From assembly GCA_030141605.1 (NCBI GenBank), contig JAQGDQ010000604.1, positions 62,001 through 126,000 on the forward strand: a stretch of 64,000 nt of DNA, given 5' to 3'. This stretch comes from Tubiluchus corallicola. Its lineage: Eukaryota > Priapulida > Priapulimorpha > Priapulimorphida > Tubiluchidae. Below the pieces are notes generated by a model that worked only from the letters and a program-made list of their open reading frames with translations, ran no database searches and was not told the DNA's origin. Of the stretch, positions 1 to 11,709 are shown in pieces. The translations under genes were made by a program, and so were the position numbers. Positions within the stretch are counted from its first letter, which is position 1; each line of letters begins with the position of its first letter.

Positions 1-497
1 TTGCTTTTAATATCTTTTATATCTTACTAACTTAATGTTTACTTGACAAAAAATTGACATGCTAATTGGAGATCTGTTACCAATTTACATAGTCCCATGT
101 TACATACATACTGCTTATACAGCTCTGAGATCAAGTCTGTTTACATTTGCTTTTTTCAATGTTTTTCATAACCAAAAGAGCATAAGAGCTACTGGCTGCT
201 GCAACTGAATAATCGTAGTATGGAACGTAACAAAACTGAACAAAAATACTACGAAATACAAATACAGTGACTATAAATTACACAAACATATGCTCTTAGC
301 ATAAGTTTTAAATTCTAAAATTTCAGCATTTTATGCTCAGTTGCCTGACCTTTTCACTGTCGTAGCAAAAAAGTAAGCTAATTAATTACATAGGTTCGTA
401 ATAGACTTTATAGTTTTCAGTATTTCAAACCCTAACCTTGAACTACAGTCGCGTATGTTTAAACGAGCAAACATACGTACAAAAATTTGAAAGGAAG

Positions 498-757
498 TCA
501 GCTATACCTCGAAGGCATGTAACAGAGGTCAAAGAATTACTTTTCACTTAACTACACCTTCATTAGCAGGTAGCTTGTAAACTCAAGTTAGTTTCAAAAT
601 TTAATGTGGATTTTCCATGTATTTCCAGCTATACCTCGAAGGCATGTAACAGAGGTCAAAGAATGACTTTTCACTAGTTAACTACACCTTCATTAGCAGG
701 TAGCTTGTAAACTCAAGTTAGTTTCAAAATTTAATGTGGATTTTCCATGTATTTCCG
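498..757. repeat. Tandem duplication, 2 x ~130 bp
   Basis: AGCTATACCTCGAAGGCATG to CCATGTATTTCC occurs twice with a 4-bp indel (CACTTAACTA against CACTAGTTAACTA). Confidence 0.9.
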
Positions 758-1191
758 CAAAAAAAAACTGCAAATTAACACACAATTTCCATATTCCGTT
801 ACTTGTGTACAGTAGTAGCCAGAGCTACTTGCCAGTTGATGACTTTGACATTTTTTTATGACACAAAGCAAAAGAAATTATTGATCAGTTGTAAAGATAC
901 AAATGGGTGAGTAATTTAAACATATTTGAGTTCATTTAGAAATACGACCATAATTCCACATAAATTTCACATCACGTTAACAGATTATACACAAAAGTAT
1001 TTTATAAAGCAGAAAAATGCACCAACTTATAGACTGTGCAATGTATAGCGTTAAAATAAATGAGCTCCATAGGATTAAAACATCTCGGTTACGCCTCTCC
1101 TCACATAACATAGCTATTGAGACTGGAAGATAACACTGAACTGAACTTTAACGATCAGCATGAATTTTTCAATGGAAACCCAATGTCGTAT

Positions 1192-1545
1192 CGTGAATTT
1201 GTAAATAACTCTTTAGCGATTTTTGAACAGTAATGGTCATGTTATGTGATCAAAAGTGTTTACCGTGAATTTGTAAATAACCCTTGAGCTGTTTTTGGAC
1301 AGTAATGATCATGTTATGTGATCGTAAGTGTGTATTGTGAATTTGAAAATAATTCTTTAGCTATTTTTGGACAGTAATGATCATGTTATGTGATCGTAAG
1401 TGTGTAGTGAGAATTTGTAAATAATTCTTTAGCTATTTTTGGACAGTAATGATCATGTTATGTGATCGTAAGTGTGTAGTGAGAATTTGTAAATAATTCT
1501 TCAGATATTTTTGGACAGTAATGATCATGTTATATGATCAAAAGT
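1192..1545. repeat. Minisatellite, ~5 units of about 67 bp
   Basis: Units contain GTGAATTTGTAAATAA, TTTTTGGACAGTAATGATCA and TGTTATGTGATCGTAAGTGT. Confidence 0.9.
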
Positions 1546-2212
1546 ACTTTTTTTCTTGTGAACTAAGGACTGAACCAAAATATCATGTTCGACACGCTAC
1601 AATGATATTAGCAAGCAGACGAATGCGTGCATAATATAGTAGTACTTATTAAACTAATTAGGAACTTAAACAAAGAAGATCAGAACAGCAAGACAGTCTA
1701 TCATCATCATACGCCCACCACGTCTATTGTAGACATTGGGCAGGCAGAATTCTAAAATAAAAGAAATCTGCCTTCAGACAGGTAAATGCAGCAAGAAAGT
1801 AATGAAGCAAGAAACTAGACACTGCTATGCCAGTGGCTTGTCAGCACCACTTCCAAGACAGTCTAGAATGCAGAACACTGCTAAACAATCACCGAGATCT
1901 TTGATCTACACAAACCATATCTGTGGTATTGTTACGCAGACCACGGAAAAGGCCATTTGCGAAACTATCAATGGCCTATGAACTGTGGCTTGTCCATGAA
2001 TAATTTCATACCAATAATAAAAGTTTGTATATTGTATTGGCAAATTTCAGGTGTTATAATGTTGCAAGGTTCGTCTTAGCTAGAGGGCCTGTAGCACAGA
2101 TTACAAAAAGGATTCTAAGCTAATAAAATATACATAAAAATTTAATCAAGCATTATTTACTTGCAAAGAAAAGTAGTTAACTTTTTCTGGATACAAAGTT
2201 ACAAATATATTT

Positions 2213-2620
2213 AGGGGTGAGCATCGAACATTCTAATCGAATTCGATTCGAACGAGTTTTTTAGTTCGAACTCGATTCGAATCCAAAACGATAGATTCGA
2301 ATAAATCAGCACTTCAATCACATATGTTCCTGATCATTAAAACGATTGAAACATCATGCAATTAGCATAATTTAGCTGTGATTTCTGCGCACAACTTTAA
2401 ACAAATTACTAGTCGTTTCATTGCAGAACAAAATCAAGTGATATGCATGATTTTGTAAGACTAATTTTTACTGGTGGTTCGAAAACTTGTTCGAAAATCG
2501 TTCAATCTCAATTGGAATTCGGTTCGAATTCGATACACTGAAGTTCGGTTCGATTCGAATTCGAAAGTCACAAATTTGGTTCGATTCGAATTCGCTTTCT
2601 GGGAGGGAATGCTCAACCCT
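2213..2620. mobile_element. Probable hAT-like MITE with repeated TTCGAATTCGA motifs
   Basis: Left end AGGGGTGAGCATCGAACATTC, right end the complement of AGGGTTGAGCATTC; flanks ATATATTT and GCATATTT are a plausible worn 8-bp duplication. The interior is full of self-complementary TCGAATTCGA-type motifs. Confidence 0.55.
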
Positions 2621-3115
2621 AAGCATATTTACAGCAGATACGTATGAAATTTCAATAACAGTAGTGCTTGTAGTAGAAATGTAAATATCACAGTTCTTTA
2701 AATGCTAGAAGTAGCTAGAAATATATATTCACAAACTGTTTTAATGTTTTGGCCTAAATCCTTTTTATACATGTACACTTTGATTTTTAAACTCGTCAAA
2801 TAAGGCACCTGATAGGCCAATAATCATAAATATTCCATAATTTGTAACACAAAGGAATAATTGCATTGAAGGGTTAAATGCAGTGTAAGAAAAGTTGTAA
2901 AATGTTTATTAGTTGACTGACATTGACCGACTGGCAATGGCTAGCAAATAGGTCACACCGGGGTTATTCAACCTCATCTGGTTACTATTAGCCCAAAAGT
3001 ATAGCCCACGAGTCACACAAAACAAAAACTCCACCGTCCAAAACAAAACATATTGTAATCTCTCATTACAACTGTAAATTAGTGACTTTAATTGCTTAAG
3101 TCATTTTAATTAATA

Positions 3116-3380
3116 GTAACAGAAATTTTTCCTTAAAGGACAAGAAAAGGGGGACCTGGGTGGACTAATGTAACAGAAATTTTTCCTTAAAGGACAAGAA
3201 AAGGGAGACCTGGGTGAACTAATGTAACAGAAATTTTTCCTTAAAGGACAAGAAAAGGGAGACCTGGGTGGACTAATGTAACAGAAATTTTTCCCTAAAG
3301 GACAAGAAAAGGCAGACCTGGGTGAACTAATGTAACAGAAACTTTTCCTTAAAGGACAAGAAAGGGGAGACCTGGGTGGA
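3116..3380. repeat. Minisatellite, 5 units of 54 bp
   Basis: GTAACAGAAATTTTTCCTTA .. GGACAAGAAAAGG .. GACCTGGGTG, at 3116, 3170, 3224, 3278, 3332. Confidence 0.92.
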
Positions 3381-3451
3381 TTTCAGAAAAAAACGCCTAA
3401 AAAATTATTACTTTACAACATTTTTATGCATATATCATACTCGCATTAAAA

Positions 3452-4018
3452 AGAACTATTGTGTGTTTTCATTTTAAATCTCTCGCAATACTGCTCCGAC
3501 AGTGCTATTACATGGCGTCACTACGCAAACTTAAATCAGGAGTAGAAAAGGCAACATTAGATTATGTTCCAAAAAACTTTCCAAGCAAATCTATTATTAC
3601 TTAATATTTTGCTTACCCGCTGGAAAGATTTATGTAACTAGAAATAATAATTCAAAATGTTCATGGTAAAATGTCGTTGACTCACCTCCAGGGTGCACCA
3701 CTCACTAGCCAAAAACGTTTTTTAATCTTACTGACAAGATACAGTAATCTGAAATTTTACTTAGTTAGCAACATGTATGCTACGAATGGTGTGATTATTT
3801 TTTTAAACTTTACTCAGTGTTATCTAAACTTGTTTTAAATGACTTACCATTAAAATGGCTACGCCTAACGGTCATCGCGGAAGTTTAAATTTACTAGTTT
3901 TATGTAGCCCTGCATGCAAAAAGGCAGTACATAAGTGGTATAAAATTTCAAGACGAATTTTTTAAGCTTCGTGTAAGTGGAGGTTTTCTTGTGCTTTGAC
4001 AATAAAAATCATTGCAGT
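3452..4018 (+). repeat. Dispersed ~560-bp repeat, copy 1 (unclassified)
   Basis: Matches 42887-43456 along its length, with CCAGGGTGCACCACTCACTA and GCCAAAAACG best preserved, and AAATTTCAAGA.GAATTTTTTAAGC near the end. No inverted ends or ORF noticed. Confidence 0.65.
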
Positions 4019-5375
4019 TAGCCATCAGGTAGGCTATATTAATCTTCAGTCTTCACTCTACAAGAATCTTTGCACTCGAAAAAACATAAAATTAGGTCCA
4101 CAGACTCTCCACCAAACACATTTATACAAAAGCAACCTAACTTAAGTTTAACTTAACAAGCAAACATTCTAACAGGCAAATTACATAAATACAGTACACT
4201 TGTGGATATTGTTTGAAGTACTTTGATATCTACATTTCTACTACAAGCACTACTATTACTGAAATTGTATACGTGTCAGCTGTAAATATGTTTCTAACTT
4301 TGCAATGTGTATATATTCAGAAAAAAGTAATTACTTTATTTTGCAAGTAAATAATGCATGATTAAATTTTATGTATATTTTATTAGTTTAAAATTCCTTT
4401 TGTAATATATGCTACATGCCTTCAAACACCACGAAATCTCACCTAACTCTAGCAAAGTCTAAGAAAAGAAAAAATCATAGACAAATAATAATAAACCAAT
4501 TAAATTAACTTTTAAAACAGTCCAGTACATTCCCATACTATAATTCATAGCATAGTTAGTGTTATAACTATAATATTATTGCAGTAGTAGAAGACTAATA
4601 TTACAGTTCATCTAAATACAGCAGTGACTTAACGTAAATTATTTTCTAATCGGTCAAATTTTCTTCTTTATTTGTCTCCTAATTTTCCGCTTTTCACTAT
4701 CCTGTACTAACGATAACCGTTCACCCATGTTTACGTCTCTTCCACCTTTCAAGCTTTCCGTCAAGCCAGACTTCAGGGGGGACTTGGGACACAATACATT
4801 ATTCTAACTTTCTTTAAATTATGTACATTATTTAATACTGTAACATTAACTCTATCATGTGGTGTGTAACATGAAATAAACAAATCTAAATCTTGAATCT
4901 AATATGTAAATACTAAACAAGGAGCATTTTGCAATGAAACTTTCATTTTTGCCTGTTACTGAATGCAATATCTGTAGAAATTTAAATTCAAGTGCTGCAA
5001 GATTCAACAACTAAGTCCTAATAAGCTAGATGGGCTTTTGAACTGTGTCATAAATTTTTCTATATTACACTTTTTTGATACTTATTTTTTCTTTCAATAC
5101 TCTCAGTTTTTTTTAACTTTACTCACTAACCTTGGTCAAATTTCCCTGTTAATAAGACCCCATTTGAAACTACTACATATAATAATCCAAATTACTGAAT
5201 AATAATTGTATTGTTTTGTTTAGATTTCGGTATCCAACTTTATTATTTTTTTGTTTTCAGTTCTTTTTGGATAATTTGAATCATTTATACTGTTTTATTT
5301 ATTTTTTCTTATTTGTTTTTGTTTTTGTTATCTGCAGCATCACCGTTAGTTTTTAATAGACTAATCTACTTATAA

Positions 5376-5512
5376 GAAAGGGCAGGAGACTAGATGACCC
5401 TATGGTCCTTCCATGCCCTGCTCCATGATTATAATTACTTAATATTTAAAAAACTCTTGATGCTAAACTAATTGGAAAAAATAAATTTTCTATGTCTATG
5501 TCTATGTGTATA
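5376..5512 (+). mobile_element. LINE/SINE 3' tail: hairpin then (TCTATG)n
   Basis: AAGGGCAGGAGACTAGATGA ... GGTCCTTCCATGCCCTGC folds as a hairpin and shares GACTAGATGACC with the 41.2-kb copy. Ends in CTATGTCTATGTCTATG. Confidence 0.55.
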
Positions 5513-6859
5513 GCAAATGACAATCTGTCCAATGTACGGCTGTTTATTACCATTAACTACCTAGAATCATGTGACTTGACTTTAAATGCATAGATCTAAA
5601 ATTGTATTTTTTTATGAAGAATCGAAGTATATCTTTCATGTGTAAATAATTCATCCAACTTTCTACGAAAAAGCGATGTTATGAACTTTACATAGATATA
5701 TTTTAGGTGCAGACGTGCTTATTGAACCTTTCTAAGGCACATTTAAGTAAAAATGCACAACAGATTAAACTTGTAAAATTTACACAAAAGTAAAAAGAAG
5801 AAAACATACATGTCTAGAAGTGATTCAGTGGGTGCAAGAGAAAGGGTTAGTGAGTGAGTTACCCTTAAACAAACTTATCCAGCAAGAGAGTTTTTTCAAA
5901 CAGTAAATCAGATGAATTACCATCTTCAAAATCTTTGCATTAACTTATAGTCTCCACTAGCATAATATAACTGACAAAATGCCAAAAACTTATGTACAAC
6001 CGTATTGTCACAATGCAGCACCAACATAAACTTCGAACCAAATCTGGCTGCAATTCGTTAATCTTCATTTTCTGTTTGCGTTGCTGTTTGCCCTAGACAT
6101 CGTAGTTATAAGAGGGTTGCAAGACTGCAATCGTTTTGTACTGGTTGCCCATGCACGTGGAGAATAGCATGAGAAACTCTGCAGTCACATAACAGGACCA
6201 CTACCGCATAATTAACTTATAATTAAATTAACTAATAAAATAATACAACTTACTACACCTTGAAAAAAATTAATAAAGTATTTAATAGATACCGTCGTGT
6301 AGCTGCACACTAATTCACGCCGCGAAGTTCAACACAAGTTACATACTGCCGCGTAGACTAATCTTACGAATTCATAAATCTAACTCAGATGCAAAATACG
6401 ACAGAGAGCAAAAATAAAACCTGCAAAGCAAAAAACCTGCATTACGTTTCAGTAAGCTGCATAGAGCTATTGGCGCAAATTTATTCGCTTCAGTGACTCC
6501 ATGCTGCTTACATGTTTATTGCAGTGGACCAAGCTCACACGTATGGTACTCACATACTGTTATTATGAGTTCTCTACTTCCTAAATCATTCAACTAGAAC
6601 CGCATAAACCAGCATACAGCCATTACCGTTGCTAAGAGAGGTAGTTGCGCACAATATTTGCGCATCTGTGCAGCACATGCGCACGCTTAAAAACTGCAGT
6701 GATGAAAAGCAAACAGGGCGAAAGGCCATATTTATTTGTAGGCCCGACAAGCTAGAAACAAAGGGCATAATCTAGGCCGCTTCGAGTCGATGTCTTTGGT
6801 ATTGATATAAAGGTTTTCTTATACTAGCAGACGCGCTTTATTAAGTTCCGTTCCGTAGT

Positions 6860-7062
<203 letters not shown>

Positions 7063-7318
7063 CAATTGAATTATTTGGAAGTGTGTCGTACCTAAATTAT
7101 TTAATGTAAATAGGCTACAAGCTGCATTTGCCAGCCCAGACACATGAATACAATTTGTCTGGTCCTAAGCAAACAACATCTGACTGTTTAGGTATAACTT
7201 TTAAGTTAAGGAATCATTCAAATTAGTTCTTGCACTAAATCAGTTCCGTAACATCGCTGGCATAAGGACATGCACCCCAACATCAATAAAATAGTACAAA
7301 TAGTAGAAGCAGGTAAAT

Positions 7319-7436
7319 GGATATCTAGGGCGCTCATGCTCTCAGGAAAGCTACGTCGCAGGTAGAATTTTCCAGATCGATATCTAGGTCGCCCATGCTC
7401 TCAGTAAAACTACGTCGTAAGTAGAATTTTCCAGAT
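7319..7436. repeat. Tandem duplication, 2 x ~60 bp
   Basis: GATATCTAGG.CGC.CATGCTCTCAG .. GTAGAATTTTCCAGAT twice, with scattered changes. Confidence 0.85.
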
Positions 7437-8459
7437 TGGATGGCCAGACGCAGTGGTTGCAGTTGGCTGCTACGCTTACTTTCCTAAGACTATTAAGTGA
7501 GTACTGCATGTGTTGTTATAACAAAGCAACAATTGAATATACTACTTGCACTTAATAATCAAGTAACATAATGCCTGCACTACAGGCCACCTTTTAAGTA
7601 TGTTATCAGCTTCATCAATGCAGTCGTTGCCGTCGTCGCTGTCGTAAATGTCATTCGTTTTTTATGTGACAGGGTTTGGGTTCAAGAAACAGTGCAAAAC
7701 GAGACAAAATTTGGTAAGACACAATCTGTTTAACTGTTTATTTGAATTCATGATCAATGGCTGGTTGTGAGCAGATTTATTTTAGAGCTTGTCTAGTTTT
7801 AGCACAACACACTGAATGTCTTACAGTTGCATTGTAATTCAATTTTCGCTTTCGCAAACACGTACAACACGCTTGCGGAATGTTGTTGCTTTTGAAAATT
7901 ATGTTCGTTTGTGATGTCATCAATAGTTGGGCTCACCGCCGTTAATTAAGATCTTAATCTCTTATTTAATTATCAGAAACGCTTTTGCAGTATTAATTGC
8001 GTTAACATGTTTATCGGGCTTGAAAATGGGGTAATGTATGAAAAATCGTCGTGTCTTCCTTTAATATTAGTTAAGCTACTTTACTTTTATGCTATGACAG
8101 TAAACAAGCGTGATGACATTTAGAACATGAAGGGGAAGCAATAGATGCGGTAACGGTACATCCAGAGGCCAAGCGGACCTTATTGCACCACTGCGGCCAA
8201 AGTCATCAGAAATGCAAACTGTTGGATTTCAGTTCTCGAGATCAACTCTAGTTTTATTTCTTGTCATGTAGTTTGTGGTTGAAAGCCTGTACAGGCTCGT
8301 TTGATTTTATTCGCCAACCTTAGTTGAAATTTTTTCAATATCATTTTTTATATATAGTCCCATAAACAAATTGGTGGACCCATAAGAGGAAACTTACAAT
8401 TAAGATTTTGTAATACATGTAGCAAAGTCTTCTTGATTCTTGTGCAGTTATTTATTCAT

Positions 8460-8700
8460 TTATGGGCAGCCCTGGGGGGGGGGGGGGTGAACAGCAGCAG
8501 TAGCTCTGATCAAGGGATCTGGGGCAGCGGGCGTCGTTCCGTTTTTCCATTAGTTCGCATCTCCTCCCGGCGCTTTTATTTGTTTTAGTTTTTTCACAAG
8601 TAGTCAGGTTTTGTGAGCGGGTGTAGATGTCCGAAAGGGGCCATAACATAAAGCCGGGGTACATCTCTTGGTGACCTTTAGACGCATAAAATCAGGGACA
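8460..8700. other. G-run and flanking sequence, no gene
   Basis: A run of 13-14 G at 8474. Short minus-strand frame over it has no recognisable domain. Confidence 0.5.
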
Positions 8701-9642
8701 CAAAATTTACAGGGCACATTTCTTGGGCCAAGGAAACTATGTTTACATGCGACCCGAAAATGTCAGGTCTAAGGTCACGGAGTGGGTGACTCTTCAATTA
8801 TTTTTCACTAAATTTTACAACCGATTTCACTGCCATGTATGAAAGATAATCATCTAAATTGACGTATTGCTGCTACGAAATTATTTTAAAGAATTATGAC
8901 GATTTAAGTTGTAAGAGGATTTGCTCTGGCGACTCACAATCAGGGCGACTGAAATTACGGTGCTCCTTCAGACGAAGTCACCCTCTAATTTGCTCGCACT
9001 GGTCTTGAATATTTCTTACTTGTGATGTATTTTAGCAACATTGGGGCTCCATATTTAAAATAAAGGGCTTCAAAGAGGGGTCCTTGTCTCAAATAAAGAG
9101 CCTCCAACAGAGATCCTTTACCTCAAATACGGAGCCGCTTTAAAATTGGATTTTCAGACCATTTTTAAGGCGAGCAGTTAAACACAAGCTTTCGGGTACC
9201 CTTAGGCTGCAGCCTACATTAGCCTATTATAGGGTAATCCAACCCGATTATACACATTAGACAGTGCATTCGTACACTCATGATTGGACTTTAATGGCCT
9301 AGTAAATGCTGATAGGCTATATACGTGTAGTTTTGGCTAAGGCTTTCCGAAATGAAACAATGTTGTTTGAACCTTGAAATCTGAATTATATTTTTGTTAG
9401 TAGTTTGACACCTAAAAACAATGTGCCAATTCTGCCCAAAGTCTTCGTTGATTAAATAGTTACCTAGTTTTCTTGCATTTAACTATTTAAAACATTTAGA
9501 CAATATCATTTATACAACTAAAGTCAATTAAGTTGCCAATGCAAAGCTGCAAGTTTGTGTGGCGTTGGGAATTCCTGCATTCTTGCGTTTATTTCAAATT
9601 TATAGATAAATGTGTTTATACTGTATTTTGATACTAAACATA

Positions 9643-9958
9643 CAGTCAACCCTCGTTAAACCAGACTAACTGGGGGGGGGGGGTCCGGTTTAGCCGATAT
9701 GCCTATATATCGTCTATATTATACAGGAATAATCACCTTAATAAGGCCTATATACATTGCACTATATACTGTGCACTATATAATATACTGTATATTACTT
9801 TAAAATAGTTAACCTGTGAGGATAAAGAACAGTTGGTAGGCCGTGTTGTGTTTAGCGCTCGGGCTCGGACGGAAATCGGTCAGTTTCCTTTACCACGGAT
9901 GACGTCCGTCTTATCCGATATCCGGGCTAACGGGGTCCGGTTTAACGAGGGTCGACTG
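9643..9958. mobile_element. Pogo/Tigger-like MITE, copy 1
   Basis: Terminal inverted repeats: left CAGTCAACCCTCGTTAAACC, right the complement of CAGTCGACCCTCGTTAAACC. Internal poly-G tract at about 9673. About 316 bp, no ORF. Left flank TA; the right flank is CA, so one target base has mutated. Near-identical to 53605-53931. Confidence 0.8.
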
Positions 9959-10194
9959 CATTTAGGAAATAAAATAGCGTTATTGAAATAACAATTTTCA
10001 GTGCTACATTTCTATCGGTGAAATAGAAAGACGGTATCCTTGAGAATCATTATTTTCAATATTTTAACTATCCAGAAGTAACACAACCTTTCTAGCTCCT
10101 AACTGACGTAGGAAAAAGAGACGAGTGACCAAACATTTACACACTTTCAATCCGTCATTTTCAGAGAATAATCCGCCTCCTACCACCGTAACAG

Positions 10195-10354
10195 TGACGC
10201 AAACTACTACCCCCTGCCACCCTACGCCAAGCTTGCCGATGGCGGGTCAGAAGAACGTGGGCTTCCCATGCAAGGATACCCTAGTCAAAACACCGTTATC
10301 CAGGCTCCTGCACAGGTGATCACGCACGGATATCCGTCGGGACCAGTTACAGTG
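10195..10354 (+). CDS. Candidate internal exon, proline/tyrosine-rich
   Basis: Between acceptor CCTCCTACCACCGTAACAG and donor GTAACT, one frame is open and has coding-like composition: D-A-N-Y-Y-P-L-P-P-Y-A, G-Y-P-S-Q-N, Q-A-P-A-Q-V-I-T-H-G-Y-P. Such Pro/Gln/Tyr-rich stretches occur in the cytoplasmic N-termini of several small membrane protein families, but none is identified. Local GC is higher than in the flanks. Another acceptor at 10164 opens a different frame that stops before the donor. The LTR element begins 76 bp past the donor. Confidence 0.4.
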
Positions 10355-10430
10355 GTAACTATATGTGCCTCATATAGCATCTCAGCTAAACTCTTGCTTT
10401 AATTAAAAATGTCATAAGCAGTTATAATAC

Positions 10431-11697
10431 TATCACCTTCTAATTTTCAAATGCCTAATGTTGCTGTTAATCTAGATCGTATAGTGTAAGGTGACTTAAA
10501 TCTATGTATCGTATAGATTGAATTTTAATGTGTTCGCTTAACTCCTAAATGCTATAAGGTGAATCCTTCACCTGACTCCGAGAGCTTTGGATATCAGTCT
10601 AGTAAGCAATGATCGTCTTATCTAAACTTCACCTTGACCTTCGCGTTGTGAGAAAGGTCTATATCTCTCAAGTTTCCTAGCTATGTCCCCGCAATATGGA
10701 CGATAGTTAATGCAAAGCGAACTAATCAGATTCGTATATCGGAAATAGTGTTGCTTGAGTTAAACACTGATAATATACATTAACTCAATTGTTAAATGTC
10801 CAAGAGAATTGTTTTATTGATTTACAATAATTACTGCTTAAGTATATCTTACAAGATTTAGTCCTTAAGCGCTTTTGACGCTCACAACTATTTTGTTAGC
10901 TTCTCAAAAGTACCTCTCTGAACAATTCTTACACTTATTCTCACTATAGTACAATGTGAACTTATAAGAACTACTAACGATATGCACAGTTAATTCTCAG
11001 TTTTACCAATATGTTAAGAGTACTTAACTCTGCGGAGTTGACCCAATGTACAATACAATATGGTCAATTCCGATAGTTGATACAAGATTTCTCGTCGGCT
11101 CAGTGCCCAGATTATCCTAGGAACGCAGAAAGATGTCTACGCTGAACTTCAGGAGTTGTCTTGTTGATCGAAATAACCTTCTGTGTGTTTTACCGTACAC
11201 ACAGCACGTGTCTCCTCCAATACGATCGGGTGGAACGAGCGCTGGGTTATTCGAACCCGGGGCTTATATTTCATTGAGGTAACCTTGCAGTAACCTTGCA
11301 CAATTTCTGCGTCGTATGAAGCAACAAAATTTATGGGACAAGTTTTGAAGACGCAGTCATTATACGCCCGTAAAACGTATCCGTGTTCTTTCTTCAAAAA
11401 ACAACGACCTCGCAGAGTTTTGTTAATTAGTAGCAATTTGTGCATAACGCTCATTATGAACGGTACATCCGTCTCGACTTAATGTTAGCTAATTATCTTA
11501 AGCATCTTAGAGTGTCCTGACGTAAACGCTATTTTTAGTTCTGACAACCTACGCTGTTTACAGTTCATTAAATCCGGGCTTTTCAGCTGAGTGAGTTCCT
11601 TATCGCACGATCTGTAAATTTATTCATGCAATCAGGGAGGCAGGCAACCTTATACCAAAATATCGAAAATCATCGATTTATAAATTTATTCACCACA
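10431..11697 (-). repeat. 3' LTR (minus orientation)
   Basis: Second LTR copy, preceded (in element direction) by the polypurine tract at 11709-11699. Sequence identity to the other copy runs from TATCACCTTC at its left edge to CACCACA at its right edge. Confidence 0.85.
11149..11454 (-). CDS. ORF inside the 3' LTR, 101 codons, unknown
   Basis: Partner of the LTR ORF at 15936-16277. Differs by only a few residues (for example K-L-L-L for R-L-L-V, R-C-F for R-W-F), then a small indel after T-E-G changes the last ten or so residues. Confidence 0.3.
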   Translation of the reverse strand: MSVMHKLLLINKTLRGRCFLKKEHGYVLRAYNDCVFKTCPINFVASYDAEIVQGYCKVTSMKYKPRVRITQRSFHPIVLEETRAVCTVKHTEGYFDQQDNS

Positions 11698-11709
11698 ACT
11701 TTCCTCCCC

